A stretch of 64,000 nucleotides of DNA, from NCBI RefSeq assembly GCF_004152935.1, contig NZ_SETE01000005.1, forward strand, positions 62,001 through 126,000, read 5' to 3'. Made by a program: the position numbers and the translations under genes. Shown here piece by piece: positions 7,598 to 17,034 of this stretch. This stretch comes from Brumimicrobium glaciale (GTDB taxonomy: Bacteria; Bacteroidota; Bacteroidia; Flavobacteriales_D; Crocinitomicaceae). Positions within the stretch are counted from its first letter, which is position 1; each line of letters opens with the position of its first letter. The notes below the pieces were generated by a model, which was not told the origin of the DNA, ran no database searches, and saw only the letters and a program-made list of their open reading frames with translations.

Positions 7598-10500
7598 CTA
7601 ATGTATTGTCATTTTCTTAGTATCAGCCAATGTCTGATCAACATAAAGAGAATAATAATATATCCCTGTATTTAAATCTTCAGCATTTACATAACTAGAA
7701 CCATAATCTCCAACTTCTTCAATAGGTAAGTTTGAAACTATTTTACCCATTCCATCCGAAACTACAAGATTTGCAGATGTTGCCCAACTTGGAATGTAAT
7801 ACTTTATAGAAGAAGTATTATTGAAAGGATTTGGAATGTTTTGATATAAAATTGGCTTTTCAAATTCAATTTCAACATCAGTAAAACCTAATGTACCATC
7901 ACAAGCACAATCTTCAATTATATCCACTCGCGATTGAAGGTCATTAATTTGATTTTGTAAACCTTGCAGTAATGGAGCTAAATCGACTGTAACTGACGAT
8001 CCGTTTTCAATTTCAATCTTTAGATTCGTTCCTGATAAAGTAGCAGAAGTTAAATCTTGCTCATCAGTATCTGTATTGATTCCCGAAAGATCAATTGTTG
8101 AACCACTTGTTAATGCTAAATCTGTTCCAGTCAATGAAATATCTTGAATCTCATTGGTAACACTTCCATCGACTTCTGTGAATGAAGTAAGGAAACCATT
8201 GTTGGATACAAATCCGTCAACTTGCGCTTCTGTTAATTGAGTATCTGTATTGATTCCCGAAAGATCAATTGTTGAACCACTTGTTAATGCTAAATCTGTT
8301 CCAGTCAATGAAATATCTTGAATCTCATTGGTAACACTTCCATCAACCTCTGTGAATGTCGTTAAGTAACCGTTGTTGGCTACAAAATTGTCAACTTGAA
8401 CTTCTGTTAATTGAGTATCTGTATTGATTCCCGAAAGGTCAATCGTTGAACCACTTGTCAATGCTAAATCTGTTCCTGTTAATGAAATATCTTGAATCTC
8501 ATTGGTAATACTTCCATCAACTTCTGTGAATGAAGTAAGGAAACCATTATTCGCTACAAAACCATCTACTTGCGCTTCTGTTAATTGTGTATCAGTGTTG
8601 ATACTTGAAAGGTCAATCGTTGAACCACTTGTCAATGCTAAATCTGTTCCTGTTAATGAAATATCTTGAATCTCATTGGTAATACTTCCATCAACTTCTG
8701 TGAATGAAGTAAGGAAACCATTATTCGCTACAAAACCATCTACTTGCGCTTCTGTTAATTGTGTATCAGTGTTGATACTTGAAAGGTCAATCGTTGAACC
8801 ACTTGTCAATGCTAAATCTGTTCCTGTTAATGAAATATCTTGAATCTCATTGGTAATACTTCCATCAACTTCTGTGAATGAAGTAAGGAAACCATTATTC
8901 GCTACAAAACCATCTACTTGCGCTTCTGTTAATTGAGTATCTGTATTGATTCCCGAAAGGTCAATCGTTGAACCACTTGTCAATGCTAAATCTGTTCCTG
9001 TTAATGAAATATCTTGAATCTCATTGGTAACACTTCCATCGACTTCTGTGAATGAAGTAAGGAAACCATTGTTGGATACAAATCCGTCAACTTGCGCTTC
9101 TGTTAATTGAGTATCTGTATTGATTCCCGAAAGATCAATTGTTGAACCGTTTGTTAATGCTAAATCTGTTCCAGTCAATGAAATATCTTGAATCTCATTT
9201 GTAACACTTCCATCTACTTCTGTGAATGAAGTTAAGTAACCGTTGTTGGCTACAAAATTGTCAACTTGCGCTTCTGATAATTGTGTATCTGTATTGATTC
9301 CCGAAAGATCAATTGTTGAACCACTTGTTAATGCTAAATCTGTTCCAGTCAATGAAATATCTTGAATCTCATTGGTAACACTTCCATCAACCTCTGTGAA
9401 TGTCGTTAAGTAACCGTTGTTGGCTACAAAACCATCTACTTGCGCTTCTGACAATTGAGTATTTGTGTTGATTCCCGAAAGATCTACTGTTGATCCGTTC
9501 GTTAATGCTAAGTTAGTTCCCGTTAATGAAATATCTTGAATCTCATTGGTAATACTTCCATCAACTTCTGAAAATGAAGTTAAGTAACCATTGTTCGCTA
9601 CAAAACCATCAACTTGCGCTTCTGTTAATTGAGTATCCGTATTGATTCCCGAAAGATCAATTGTTGACCCACTAGTCAATGCTAAATCTGTTCCAGTCAA
9701 TGAAATATCTTGAATCTCATTGGTAATACTTCCATCAACTTCTGTGAATGAAGTAAGGAAACCATTGTTGGATACAAAACCATCAACTTGCGCTTCTGAC
9801 AATTGTGTGTTTGTGTTGATTCCTGAAAGATCTACTGTTGAACCGTTCGTTAATGCTAAGTTAGTTCCAGTCAATGAAATATCTTGAATCTCATTGGTAA
9901 TACTTCCATCAACTTCTGAAAATGAAGTTAAGTAACCATTGTTCGCTACAAAACCATCAACTTGCGCTTCTGTTAATTGAGTATCCGTATTGATTCCCGA
10001 AAGATCAATTGTTGACCCACTAGTCAATGCTAAATCTGTTCCAGTCAATGAAATATCTTGAATCTCATTGGTAATACTTCCATCAACTTCTGTGAATGAA
10101 GTAAGGAAACCATTGTTGGATACAAAACCATCAACTTGCGCTTCTGACAATTGTGTGTTTGTGTTGATTCCTGAAAGATCTACTGTTGAACCGTTCGTTA
10201 ATGCTAAGTTAGTTCCAGTCAATGAAATATCCTGAATCTCATTGGTAATACTTCCATCAACTTCTGAAAATGAAGTTAAGTAACCATTGTTCGCTACAAA
10301 ACCATCAACTTGTGCTTCTGACAACTGTGTATCAGTATCAAGACCTGAAAGATTAATTGAATTCCCATTAGATATTTGAAGAGATGTTCCAGTCAAAGCT
10401 AAAGTTTGTTCATCTGTATTAGAGTTTGAATTCCAAGCTGTTCCATTCCAAGAATACAAAGCGTTAAGATCAGTATCATAAACAACCATTCCTTGTTCAC

Positions 10501-11989
10501 TAGCAGCAAGAGTTCCTCCAAAAGTAGTTCTTTGAGTGGTTGTCATTTTATTAATCATGAATCCTTTATCAGCATCTTCAAGTGTTAAAGAAGCTTTGTT
10601 GTTAGGAGTAGAAGTACCAATTCCAACTGACATTCTGTTTGCTGCAGTTGAACCACCTAAAACCATACTGTTATTCTGGGAAGTTGTTGCACCATTTCCA
10701 ATTGCAACAGAATTTGAACCTGAAACATTAGTATTAGCACCAATCGCTATTGCTGAATCTGAAGATACAACTGAAAAAGCGCCTATTCCGATTGATCTCT
10801 TTCCTTTAATCGAATCATTATATCCTACTCCAACACTGTATATATCTGAAAGATAACTTTTTGCTCCAATAGACACACCATAATCTCCTTCATTGGTTGT
10901 AATTAAATCCTGACCAAGTGCAACTGAATATATTCCTCTTTGAAAAATATTATTTCCTATTGCAATTCCAAATTGTCCTGAATTTTGCGCTTTGTACCCC
11001 ATTACAATCACATCGCTAGCCCTAACCATTCCGAATCCACGATACCATCCTGTGTTGTCAAAACCTTCACCACCGCTTCCGATAAAAATACTTCGGGAGT
11101 AATTAAGACCACTAAAATTTGCGAAAGTACCTAAACCAACGTTATCAGAACCTTCTCGATTAATAGAGCCTGCCTGTGTTCCCACGTAAGTATTTCTCTG
11201 GGCATTATTGATGCTGCTATTATTTGTTCTGTTATTGTCTCCACCTGCTTTGTATCCAATAAAAGTATTGTTGCTAGCAAACTCGGTAGCAGACCCAGCA
11301 CCTTGTCCTATAAAAGTATTTTTAAACCCTGAAGAATTATCTACACCAGCTGAATCACCGACAAATGTATTCCAAAATCCAGTTGTATTATCGCGACCTG
11401 CATCTGATCCAAAAAATGCATTTCGAAAACCGGTTGTCAAACCTCTACCCGATTCAGATCCTACAGCGGTATTATCTGATCCTGTCGCAGGAATTATTAT
11501 ATAATTAGTTGCTGTTGTTAATGTAGTAGTAGAAAAACCAGGTCCTGCTTTATGTCCTATATAGGTGTTATCACTACCAGAAGTAACACAAGAACCAGCT
11601 TCATCTCCAATAAAAGTATTATCTACTCCATTGGAATTCCTGAAACCAGCTCCGTTACCAATAAATGTATTTTCACTTCCGGTATTGTAAAAACCAGCTC
11701 GAAAACCAATCATTGTGTTGTCAAATCCATCGTCATCTGAGTATCCAGCTTGGTAACCAATATAAACTCCTTCCCTACTAGTTGTCAAATTATACCCAGA
11801 TTTCCAACCAATGGCTGTATTGTGAGATCCGGAAGTTAGATTTGGCATTGAAGAATCACCCAGTGCGGTATTAAAATCTCCAGTAGTTATGGATGACCCA
11901 GAACCTGCGCCGAGCGTTTCATTTCCTGTTTGTGCGTTTACCCCAAATGCTAATACACAAAGGGCCAATGATTTTATAATTAGTTTCAT
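7598..11989 (-). CDS. Repeat-rich adhesin / tail-fibre-like T9SS protein
   Basis: A 1463-residue exported protein with a signal peptide ending at NAQ (residue 20). Residues about 25-460 are YadA-head-like repeats of the form NTFIGxxAG and SVAIG, the kind that builds left-handed beta-roll stalks in trimeric adhesins. Then comes a neck (VGIGTSTPNNKASLTL, YDTDLNALYSWNG). From about 553 to 1307 follow 13 tandem 58-residue repeats with the core TNEIQDISLTGT. A short coiled coil (LQNQINDLQSRVDIIED) precedes a C-terminal type A sorting domain beginning YQNIPNPFNNTSS. It is likely a long trimeric surface fibre. The ligand is unknown. Such arrays expand and contract by recombination, so length may differ between strains. 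Confidence 0.85.
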   Translation of the reverse strand: MKLIIKSLALCVLAFGVNAQTGNETLGAGSGSSITTGDFNTALGDSSMPNLTSGSHNTAIGWKSGYNLTTSREGVYIGYQAGYSDDDGFDNTMIGFRAGFYNTGSENTFIGNGAGFRNSNGVDNTFIGDEAGSCVTSGSDNTYIGHKAGPGFSTTTLTTATNYIIIPATGSDNTAVGSESGRGLTTGFRNAFFGSDAGRDNTTGFWNTFVGDSAGVDNSSGFKNTFIGQGAGSATEFASNNTFIGYKAGGDNNRTNNSSINNAQRNTYVGTQAGSINREGSDNVGLGTFANFSGLNYSRSIFIGSGGEGFDNTGWYRGFGMVRASDVIVMGYKAQNSGQFGIAIGNNIFQRGIYSVALGQDLITTNEGDYGVSIGAKSYLSDIYSVGVGYNDSIKGKRSIGIGAFSVVSSDSAIAIGANTNVSGSNSVAIGNGATTSQNNSMVLGGSTAANRMSVGIGTSTPNNKASLTLEDADKGFMINKMTTTQRTTFGGTLAASEQGMVVYDTDLNALYSWNGTAWNSNSNTDEQTLALTGTSLQISNGNSINLSGLDTDTQLSEAQVDGFVANNGYLTSFSEVDGSITNEIQDISLTGTNLALTNGSTVDLSGINTNTQLSEAQVDGFVSNNGFLTSFTEVDGSITNEIQDISLTGTDLALTSGSTIDLSGINTDTQLTEAQVDGFVANNGYLTSFSEVDGSITNEIQDISLTGTNLALTNGSTVDLSGINTNTQLSEAQVDGFVSNNGFLTSFTEVDGSITNEIQDISLTGTDLALTSGSTIDLSGINTDTQLTEAQVDGFVANNGYLTSFSEVDGSITNEIQDISLTGTNLALTNGSTVDLSGINTNTQLSEAQVDGFVANNGYLTTFTEVDGSVTNEIQDISLTGTDLALTSGSTIDLSGINTDTQLSEAQVDNFVANNGYLTSFTEVDGSVTNEIQDISLTGTDLALTNGSTIDLSGINTDTQLTEAQVDGFVSNNGFLTSFTEVDGSVTNEIQDISLTGTDLALTSGSTIDLSGINTDTQLTEAQVDGFVANNGFLTSFTEVDGSITNEIQDISLTGTDLALTSGSTIDLSSINTDTQLTEAQVDGFVANNGFLTSFTEVDGSITNEIQDISLTGTDLALTSGSTIDLSSINTDTQLTEAQVDGFVANNGFLTSFTEVDGSITNEIQDISLTGTDLALTSGSTIDLSGINTDTQLTEVQVDNFVANNGYLTTFTEVDGSVTNEIQDISLTGTDLALTSGSTIDLSGINTDTQLTEAQVDGFVSNNGFLTSFTEVDGSVTNEIQDISLTGTDLALTSGSTIDLSGINTDTDEQDLTSATLSGTNLKIEIENGSSVTVDLAPLLQGLQNQINDLQSRVDIIEDCACDGTLGFTDVEIEFEKPILYQNIPNPFNNTSSIKYYIPSWATSANLVVSDGMGKIVSNLPIEEVGDYGSSYVNAEDLNTGIYYYSLYVDQTLADTKKMTIH
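8066..10330 (-). repeat. 13 tandem 174-bp coding repeats
   Basis: Thirteen in-frame units of 174 bp (58 codons) encode the adhesin stalk. Units differ mainly at a few codons (SEAQ/TEAQ, SNNGF/ANNGY, NLALTN/DLALTS). A two-unit block (348 bp) recurs near-identically near the protein N-terminal side, and three almost identical units lie at about 8.42-8.95 kb. This nested similarity shows recent duplication inside the array. Confidence 0.9.
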
Positions 11990-12015
11990 AAAATGAATTT
12001 AAGTTTATAGTTGCT

Positions 12016-12023
12016 CAAATTTA
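12016..12023 (-). promoter_or_regulatory. Putative -7 element of the adhesin gene
   Basis: On the minus strand TAAATTTG matches the Bacteroidota -7 consensus TAnnTTTG. It lies 27 bp before the start codon at 11989, giving a leader of about 20 nt. A run of 12 T (plus strand, 12069-12080) lies about 46 bp further upstream. Confidence 0.45.
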
Positions 12024-12186
12024 AAAATAAAAACGCTATTTTTTTGTATTTTTTTAGCAAAACCTATCTTTTTTTTTTTTGCAAATCACTGTGAATCATA
12101 TTGAAATGAATTCTCTTACAAATAATTCAACAAGTTTACCCATTTAGATATCCTGATTCAATTTAATAATATTCGTTGTAATAAAA

Positions 12187-12480
12187 TTGAGATCCCTCAC
12201 AAATGTATATTCTCATCAAGTTACTAAAGTATCAGTTGCTGATTATAATCAAGAAATGGATTTAAAATATTATCCAAATCCAACAAGGTCAGTTTTAACA
12301 ATTGAAAATCCAGCAGGAAACATCAATTCAATTAAAGTGGTTTCAATGTTAGGAAGAGTATTATTTACAAACGAATATAATAATGCAGAAGCTGTACAAT
12401 TAGATATGTCCAGCTTTTCGAAAGGAACTTATTTTGTGACAATAAACGAAAGTAAAGTCATTAAGATTTTGAAAGATTAG
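12187..12480 (+). pseudogene. Orphan T9SS sorting-domain fragment
   Basis: About 97 codons encode a complete type A sorting domain: YYPNPTRSVLTIEN, then IKVVSMLGRVLF, then the ending FSKGTYFVTINESKVIKILKD. The first 25 residues have no signal peptide, and the frame would have to start at a TTG. A sorting domain has no use without an exported passenger, so this is the 3' remnant of a larger secreted-protein gene. It lies beside the adhesin gene on the side opposite the LytTR remnant. A real but unsecreted small protein is the less likely reading. Confidence 0.75.
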
Positions 12481-12520
12481 TGGTAGGTTAGTTAGTGGTA
12501 GGTTGAAAATGTAATAAAGA

Positions 12521-12550
12521 AGCTTCACAAGTAAATTGTGGAGTTTTTTT
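12521..12550 (+). terminator. Terminator after the T9SS remnant
   Basis: An 8-bp imperfect stem (CTTCACAA with TTGTGGAG) closes a short loop and is followed by eight T. It lies about 40 bp after the stop codon of the sorting-domain remnant, so the 3' end of the old transcript is preserved. Confidence 0.6.
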
Positions 12551-12750
12551 ATTATTGGAAGTTTTGGCTTGACTTCGAAATTGAAGAGATTAAGAAACAC
12601 CTTTTTACTTATTGTAGATTCTTGGGATTCAAACTAAACACAAAAATCCCTATTCGTTGAAAATCTCCCACTGTTCACTGAAAACTCTACTTACAATACA
12701 ACTTACACACTTAAATCAAGTTATTATAGTGAACATTAAAAACAGCAGAA

Positions 12751-13026
12751 ATGAAAAATGAAAATTTAAAATTTGGTTTCGTAGCAATGGTATTTTGCAT
12801 TGGATTCGTAACTTTTTCAAATGCACAACCTCAGCAGAAAGAACGTCCAACTTTTGCGCAATTAGTAGAAAAAATGGACAGTAATAAGGATGGTAAAATT
12901 GCAGAGTCGGAAGTAAAAGGACCACTTAAAAATAACTTCTCGGAAATCGACACAGATAAAGATGGATTTATTTCGGAAGCAGAGTTTAATAACGCACCAA
13001 AAAAAAGAAAATCAAAAAGTGAGTAG
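12751..13026 (+). CDS. Exported EF-hand calcium-binding protein
   Basis: A 91-residue protein with a signal peptide (hydrophobic core FVAMVFCIGFVTF, cleavage near SNAQ, residue 25). Two EF-hand loops follow: DSNKDGKIAESE at residues 43-54 and DTDKDGFISEAE at 67-78, both with Asp at positions 1, 3 and 5, Gly at 6 and Glu at 12, as needed for calcium binding. The basic tail KKRKSKSE ends the protein. It probably buffers or senses calcium in the periplasm or at the surface. It is monocistronic and followed by a strong terminator. Confidence 0.85.
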   Translation: MKNENLKFGFVAMVFCIGFVTFSNAQPQQKERPTFAQLVEKMDSNKDGKIAESEVKGPLKNNFSEIDTDKDGFISEAEFNNAPKKRKSKSE

Positions 13027-13044
13027 TAAATTATTGGTTTTATT

Positions 13045-13075
13045 AAATCCTTCATACTACTATGAAGGATTTTTT
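13045..13075 (+). terminator. Terminator of the EF-hand gene
   Basis: A perfect 12-bp stem (AAATCCTTCATA with TATGAAGGATTT) closes a 4-nt loop and is followed by T residues. It begins 19 bp after the stop codon. Confidence 0.85.
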
Positions 13076-13244
13076 GGTTTTAGATATTTGGTGAGCGTTC
13101 TAAAGAATATTTCATAAGAACCCACGATATTTAATTCTAAGATGTAACTTACAGATTTAATTAATAGCGTTTCCGAATATATTTCTTAGCGCTGAAGAAA
13201 GTATAAAAAACAAAGTCTTAAGAAGGTTAATAAGAACATAAGTA

Positions 13245-14714
13245 ATGACATCAAAACATAATAAGAATTCCGATTTAGCATTTTTAACTGTAACTGAAAT
13301 TGCAAAACGCATCAGAAACAAAGAAATAACATCTGAGTTTATTACGGGTATCTATATTGAAAGAATAAAACGATTTAATCCTCAATTGAATGCTATCGTT
13401 ATTGATATGGAAAAAGATGCTCTTGAACGCGCTAAAGCTGCAGATGTTGCTTTAGCACAAGGCAAATCTCTCGGAAAGCTTCATGGTGTTCCAATTACTG
13501 TAAAAGAGGCTTTCAATATAAAAGGCTATAAAACGACTGTTAATTTCAAGCAGTTAAAAAACAATATTGCGCTGGAACATTCAGACATAGTCAATTTACT
13601 ATATAATGAAGGAGCTATAATTCTTGGTAAAACCAACATTCCAACATTACTTACCGACCACCAAACCCACGGACCATTATATCCGAGAGCGAACAATCCA
13701 TTTGATTTAACACGAACTACCGGCGGAAGTACAGGTGGTGGAGCAAGCGCAGTTGCTTCTGGATTAAGTGGTGTTGAAGTTGGCAGTGATATGGGAGGTT
13801 CGGTGAGAATACCCGCTCACTTTTGCGGAGTTTATAGTTTGAAGACAACCGATGGTGCTGTTTCAGAAAAAGGACATGTTCCACCACTTCCAAAATCTAA
13901 AGGTGCTTTTCAAAAAATGGCAGTATTTGGACCAATTTCCAGAAGTTTAGATGACCTAGAATTGGTTTTTGACATTATTAAAAAAGAAGGAAATGAATCA
14001 AATAAAGACAAACCAAAGTACTTAGCTTTTGAAAATAAAGTTCTATCCGATTATAGTTTAGCATGGACAGATTCGATGAACGATATAAAAGCAGGTGAGG
14101 AAACAATTACTTTATTAAATCAACTAGTAAATGATTTATCGGGTCAAGTTAAGCATATAGAAAAAACTTTACCGATAATTAATTATAAGGAAGCAGAAGA
14201 AAATTGGGCAAATATATTGGGTTATCTCTTAGGGCAAGATTTGCCTTTTATTATTCAAAAAATCGCTAGGTTTCAATTTACTTATGGCTACTCAGCCCGT
14301 GGAAAAGGTCAACATATTTCTAATGGAATATTGGGAAACAACCCTAAAAAACTGGAGAAATTCACATCATTAAGACAAGAGAATATTGAAGTATTTCAAG
14401 AGTTCTTTAAAAACTATTCTTTTATACTAAGTCCAATTGCGGTTGGTCCTGCATTTGAACATTGTCGAACTGGAAAACCTATTCAAGTTGATGGACGAGA
14501 AATCAATTACTGGGACATGTGTCTTCCTTTCGTATATATTGCAAATGTATTGGGATTCCCTGCTCTAATTGCTCCATTGGGACAAACAAAAGATGGGCTT
14601 CCAATAGGAATTCAGATAATTGGCCCTAACAATTCAGAAAAAGAATTGATTCATTTCGGAAAGCTTTTGCTTCCATATATCCAAGGATTTAAGAAACCAG
14701 AAAATTTCAAATAA
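13245..14714 (+). CDS. Amidase signature family enzyme
   Basis: A 489-residue amidase with the Ser-cisSer-Lys triad. Lys87 lies in GVPITVKEAF, the cis-Ser in TTGGSTGGGASAVASG (Ser162), and the nucleophile Ser186 in GSDMGGSVRIPA. The usual GGSSGG is GGSTGG here, a conservative change at the position after the cis-Ser. The family hydrolyses amides (free amides, acyl-amides, sometimes as the GatA subunit). No gatB or gatC is next to it, and the C-terminal sequence GFPALIAPLGQTKDGLPIGIQIIG is of the stand-alone amidase type. There is no signal peptide, so it is cytoplasmic. The true substrate cannot be read from sequence. The gene is monocistronic with a 200-bp upstream spacer. Confidence 0.9.
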   Translation: MTSKHNKNSDLAFLTVTEIAKRIRNKEITSEFITGIYIERIKRFNPQLNAIVIDMEKDALERAKAADVALAQGKSLGKLHGVPITVKEAFNIKGYKTTVNFKQLKNNIALEHSDIVNLLYNEGAIILGKTNIPTLLTDHQTHGPLYPRANNPFDLTRTTGGSTGGGASAVASGLSGVEVGSDMGGSVRIPAHFCGVYSLKTTDGAVSEKGHVPPLPKSKGAFQKMAVFGPISRSLDDLELVFDIIKKEGNESNKDKPKYLAFENKVLSDYSLAWTDSMNDIKAGEETITLLNQLVNDLSGQVKHIEKTLPIINYKEAEENWANILGYLLGQDLPFIIQKIARFQFTYGYSARGKGQHISNGILGNNPKKLEKFTSLRQENIEVFQEFFKNYSFILSPIAVGPAFEHCRTGKPIQVDGREINYWDMCLPFVYIANVLGFPALIAPLGQTKDGLPIGIQIIGPNNSEKELIHFGKLLLPYIQGFKKPENFK

Positions 14715-14792
14715 ATTGGAACATGAAAATGGATCAAGTGTAATTGTTTTCTACATTCCATAATTGAAGTTATTTCCTAATCTAATCTTTTG

Positions 14793-14800
14793 TATATTTG
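14793..14800 (+). promoter_or_regulatory. Putative -7 promoter element
   Basis: TATATTTG matches TAnnTTTG exactly and lies 39 bp before the ATG of the DUF3124 lipoprotein gene. A TTG at 14764-14766 is a possible -33 element, but its spacing is longer than ideal. Confidence 0.5.
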
Positions 14801-14838
14801 ATTAGACAAAACATACTGTTCGACAATCTATATAAAAC

Positions 14839-15354
14839 ATGAAATATTTCAAACTCTTACTTTCTATTCCATTATTAGCGCTTTTAAGCTGTGAAAATCA
14901 CGTTCCCAACAGCGAAACGCAAATTCTTGTTGAGGATCATGCTATTAAAAACTTAGCTACTTCATCAGATAGTCTGCATCAAACGAAGAAAGTTTATGTT
15001 CCTGTTTATTCAAATATTTATCAAAGTACACGTAACGACAGGACTTCATTGACTTCAACTTTGAGTATTCACAACACAAGTGAAACAGATACTTTATTTA
15101 TTACAAGAATAGATTACCACAATACAGAAGGTAAATTGGTGAAGAAATATTTGGAATCGCCTATTTATCTCAACACATTTGAGACTATTGAATATGTCGT
15201 TGACGAGAAAGATGACACTGGAGGTTCTGGTGCAAATTTCGTAATTGAATGGTATGGAAGTAAAAAACTGAATCCATTATTTCAAGCTATCATGATTGGT
15301 GGTTTAGGAAGTAAATCTTTTTCATTTGCCACTGAAGGAATTTATTTTGAATAA
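14839..15354 (+). CDS. DUF3124 lipoprotein
   Basis: A 171-residue lipoprotein with signal sequence LLSIPLLALLSC, the lipid-anchored Cys at about residue 18. The mature protein contains VYVPVYSNIY at about residues 54-63, then SIHNTSETDTLFI and the end motif TGGSGANFVIEW, which together identify the DUF3124 family. The family is of unknown function and has a beta-sandwich appearance. Length is as expected for the family. It is monocistronic, driven by the TATATTTG element just upstream. Confidence 0.8.
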   Translation: MKYFKLLLSIPLLALLSCENHVPNSETQILVEDHAIKNLATSSDSLHQTKKVYVPVYSNIYQSTRNDRTSLTSTLSIHNTSETDTLFITRIDYHNTEGKLVKKYLESPIYLNTFETIEYVVDEKDDTGGSGANFVIEWYGSKKLNPLFQAIMIGGLGSKSFSFATEGIYFE

Positions 15355-15477
15355 TCCTCATTGATTTATAATTCAGCCAATTCATGCACAACGATTAACT
15401 AAATTTAGACAAATCCAACTCACATTTCCACACGAGAACTTTGGGATCAAACGTTAAAAATACCACTCATTTTTTAG

Positions 15478-16662
15478 ATGAAAAAATTAACAATTATAGG
15501 AGGAGGCGCAGCAGCACTTATGCTCGCAGCAGAAATAGACACAAAGAAATATAAAGTAACACTTTGTGAAAAGAAAAAATCTTTGGGTCGGAAATTTTTA
15601 GTTGCTGGTGAAGGTGGTTTGAATTTGACATTTGATTCTCCTCTAGAAGAACTCATCAATCAATATTTTCCGAGTGAGTTTATGGAGAATAGTTTGCGTC
15701 AGTTTAGTAACGTAGATTTAATCAATTGGCTAAACAATCATGAAATCCCAACATTTATTGGTTCAAGTAATCGGGTTTTTCCAGAAATGGGAATCAAGCC
15801 CATCGAAGTACTCAATAAAATTGTAGAATATATATCAGCAAAAGATATAACGTTTAGATTCTCCTCAGAATGGTCGGGTTGGAATAAAAATGGGGATTTA
15901 TACTTTGAAGAAGGCGAAATTATTGAATCTGACATCGTTGTTTTTGCATTGGGTGGAGCAAGTTGGAAAGTGACAGGCTCTGATGGAGAATGGAAAAACC
16001 TATTTGAAGAACGAAATATAAAAATCAATCCTTTCAGAGCAGCCAATTGCGCTTTTGAAGTCGATTGGGACAAAAATTTCATTTCCACTCATGAAGGAAA
16101 ACCATTAAAAAACATTGCATTAGCATTCGAAAATAATTTTTCAAAAGGAGAAATGGTAATCTCTGAATTTGGATTAGAGGGAAATGCAATTTATGCTTTG
16201 AGTCAAAAAATTCAAGATAAATTGCTCATTGATGAAACTATAACGATTTATTTAGACTTAAAACCGACTTTAACAATTGATCAGATTAAATCCAAATACA
16301 AGAATTCAAAACAATCGAAAGTAACTGATATTCTGAATAAAGATTTAAAAATTGACAGAACAGCCATTGGACTTTTAAAGCAATTTTCGAGTAAAGAAAC
16401 CTTTTCAAATCCGGATTTATTAGCCAAAATCATTAAATCTGTTCCAATTGTTATTAAATCAGCGGATGAAATAGATAAAGCAATTTCTACTTTAGGAGGT
16501 GTCGATTTGGAAGAAGTTGATGAAAACTTACAACTCAAGAAAATTCCAAATTCTTATGTAATCGGAGAAATGTTAGACTGGTACGCTCCTACTGGCGGTT
16601 ATTTATTGCAAGGAAGTTTTAGCATGGGGTTTTGGTTGGCGAAACGACTTAATAATTATTAA
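15478..16662 (+). CDS. FAD-dependent oxidoreductase, HI0933/BaiN-like
   Basis: A 394-residue flavoprotein. The N-terminal dinucleotide-binding motif GGGAAALMLAAE (residues 8-19) is followed by the acidic end of the second strand (CEKKKSLGRKFLVAGEGG, 30-47), where GRKFLVAGEGGLNLT is diagnostic for the HI0933-like/TIGR03862 group. The C-terminal motif GEMLDWYAPTGGYLLQGSFSMG closes the FAD site. The enzyme is cytoplasmic. Members of this group reduce varied substrates and most have unknown roles. It is slightly short of the 400-420 residues common for the group but complete at both ends. The start ATG directly precedes the Rossmann strand, which fixes it. Confidence 0.88.
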   Translation: MKKLTIIGGGAAALMLAAEIDTKKYKVTLCEKKKSLGRKFLVAGEGGLNLTFDSPLEELINQYFPSEFMENSLRQFSNVDLINWLNNHEIPTFIGSSNRVFPEMGIKPIEVLNKIVEYISAKDITFRFSSEWSGWNKNGDLYFEEGEIIESDIVVFALGGASWKVTGSDGEWKNLFEERNIKINPFRAANCAFEVDWDKNFISTHEGKPLKNIALAFENNFSKGEMVISEFGLEGNAIYALSQKIQDKLLIDETITIYLDLKPTLTIDQIKSKYKNSKQSKVTDILNKDLKIDRTAIGLLKQFSSKETFSNPDLLAKIIKSVPIVIKSADEIDKAISTLGGVDLEEVDENLQLKKIPNSYVIGEMLDWYAPTGGYLLQGSFSMGFWLAKRLNNY

Positions 16663-17034
16663 TGTTAAATTATTAATGGTTAACGGTAAGACTTGGAGCG
16701 TTATGAATTCGTTAGTAGTGGGACAATTTAGTGAGTTTTGGGATTTTAAGGATTTAAAGTTTGAAAAATTCAAAGATTCAGAAACTGTCGCTTTCTAAAT
16801 AATTGAAATGTTGATGGCAATTATTTTTAGAGATAAAAAAATCCGTGTTTATCTACTTCGACTTCAATCTGCACAAGTAGGGTACTTTCATCCATTGCAT
16901 TGTACAATGGCTAGAATTAAATTATTTATTTCTGAGATTTATCGGGACAACAAAAATCATCATTTTTAGTCGACTCTAGAATCATCCACAATTTGCTTTA
17001 AATATTTAACTTTAGAGATTATTTTTACACGACT
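16663..17034. other. Spacer with degenerate AT-rich repeats, no gene
   Basis: No gene is seen. The first 130 bp carry TTAATGGTTAAC-type repeats and GATTTAAAGTTTG/ATTCAAAGATTC repeats that recur in other spacers of this window. The last 60 bp presumably hold the methyltransferase promoter. Confidence 0.6.

Noticed and set aside
10536-11740. Antisense open frames on the plus strand within the adhesin gene
   Set aside because: They are side effects of the biased, repetitive codons of the real minus-strand gene.
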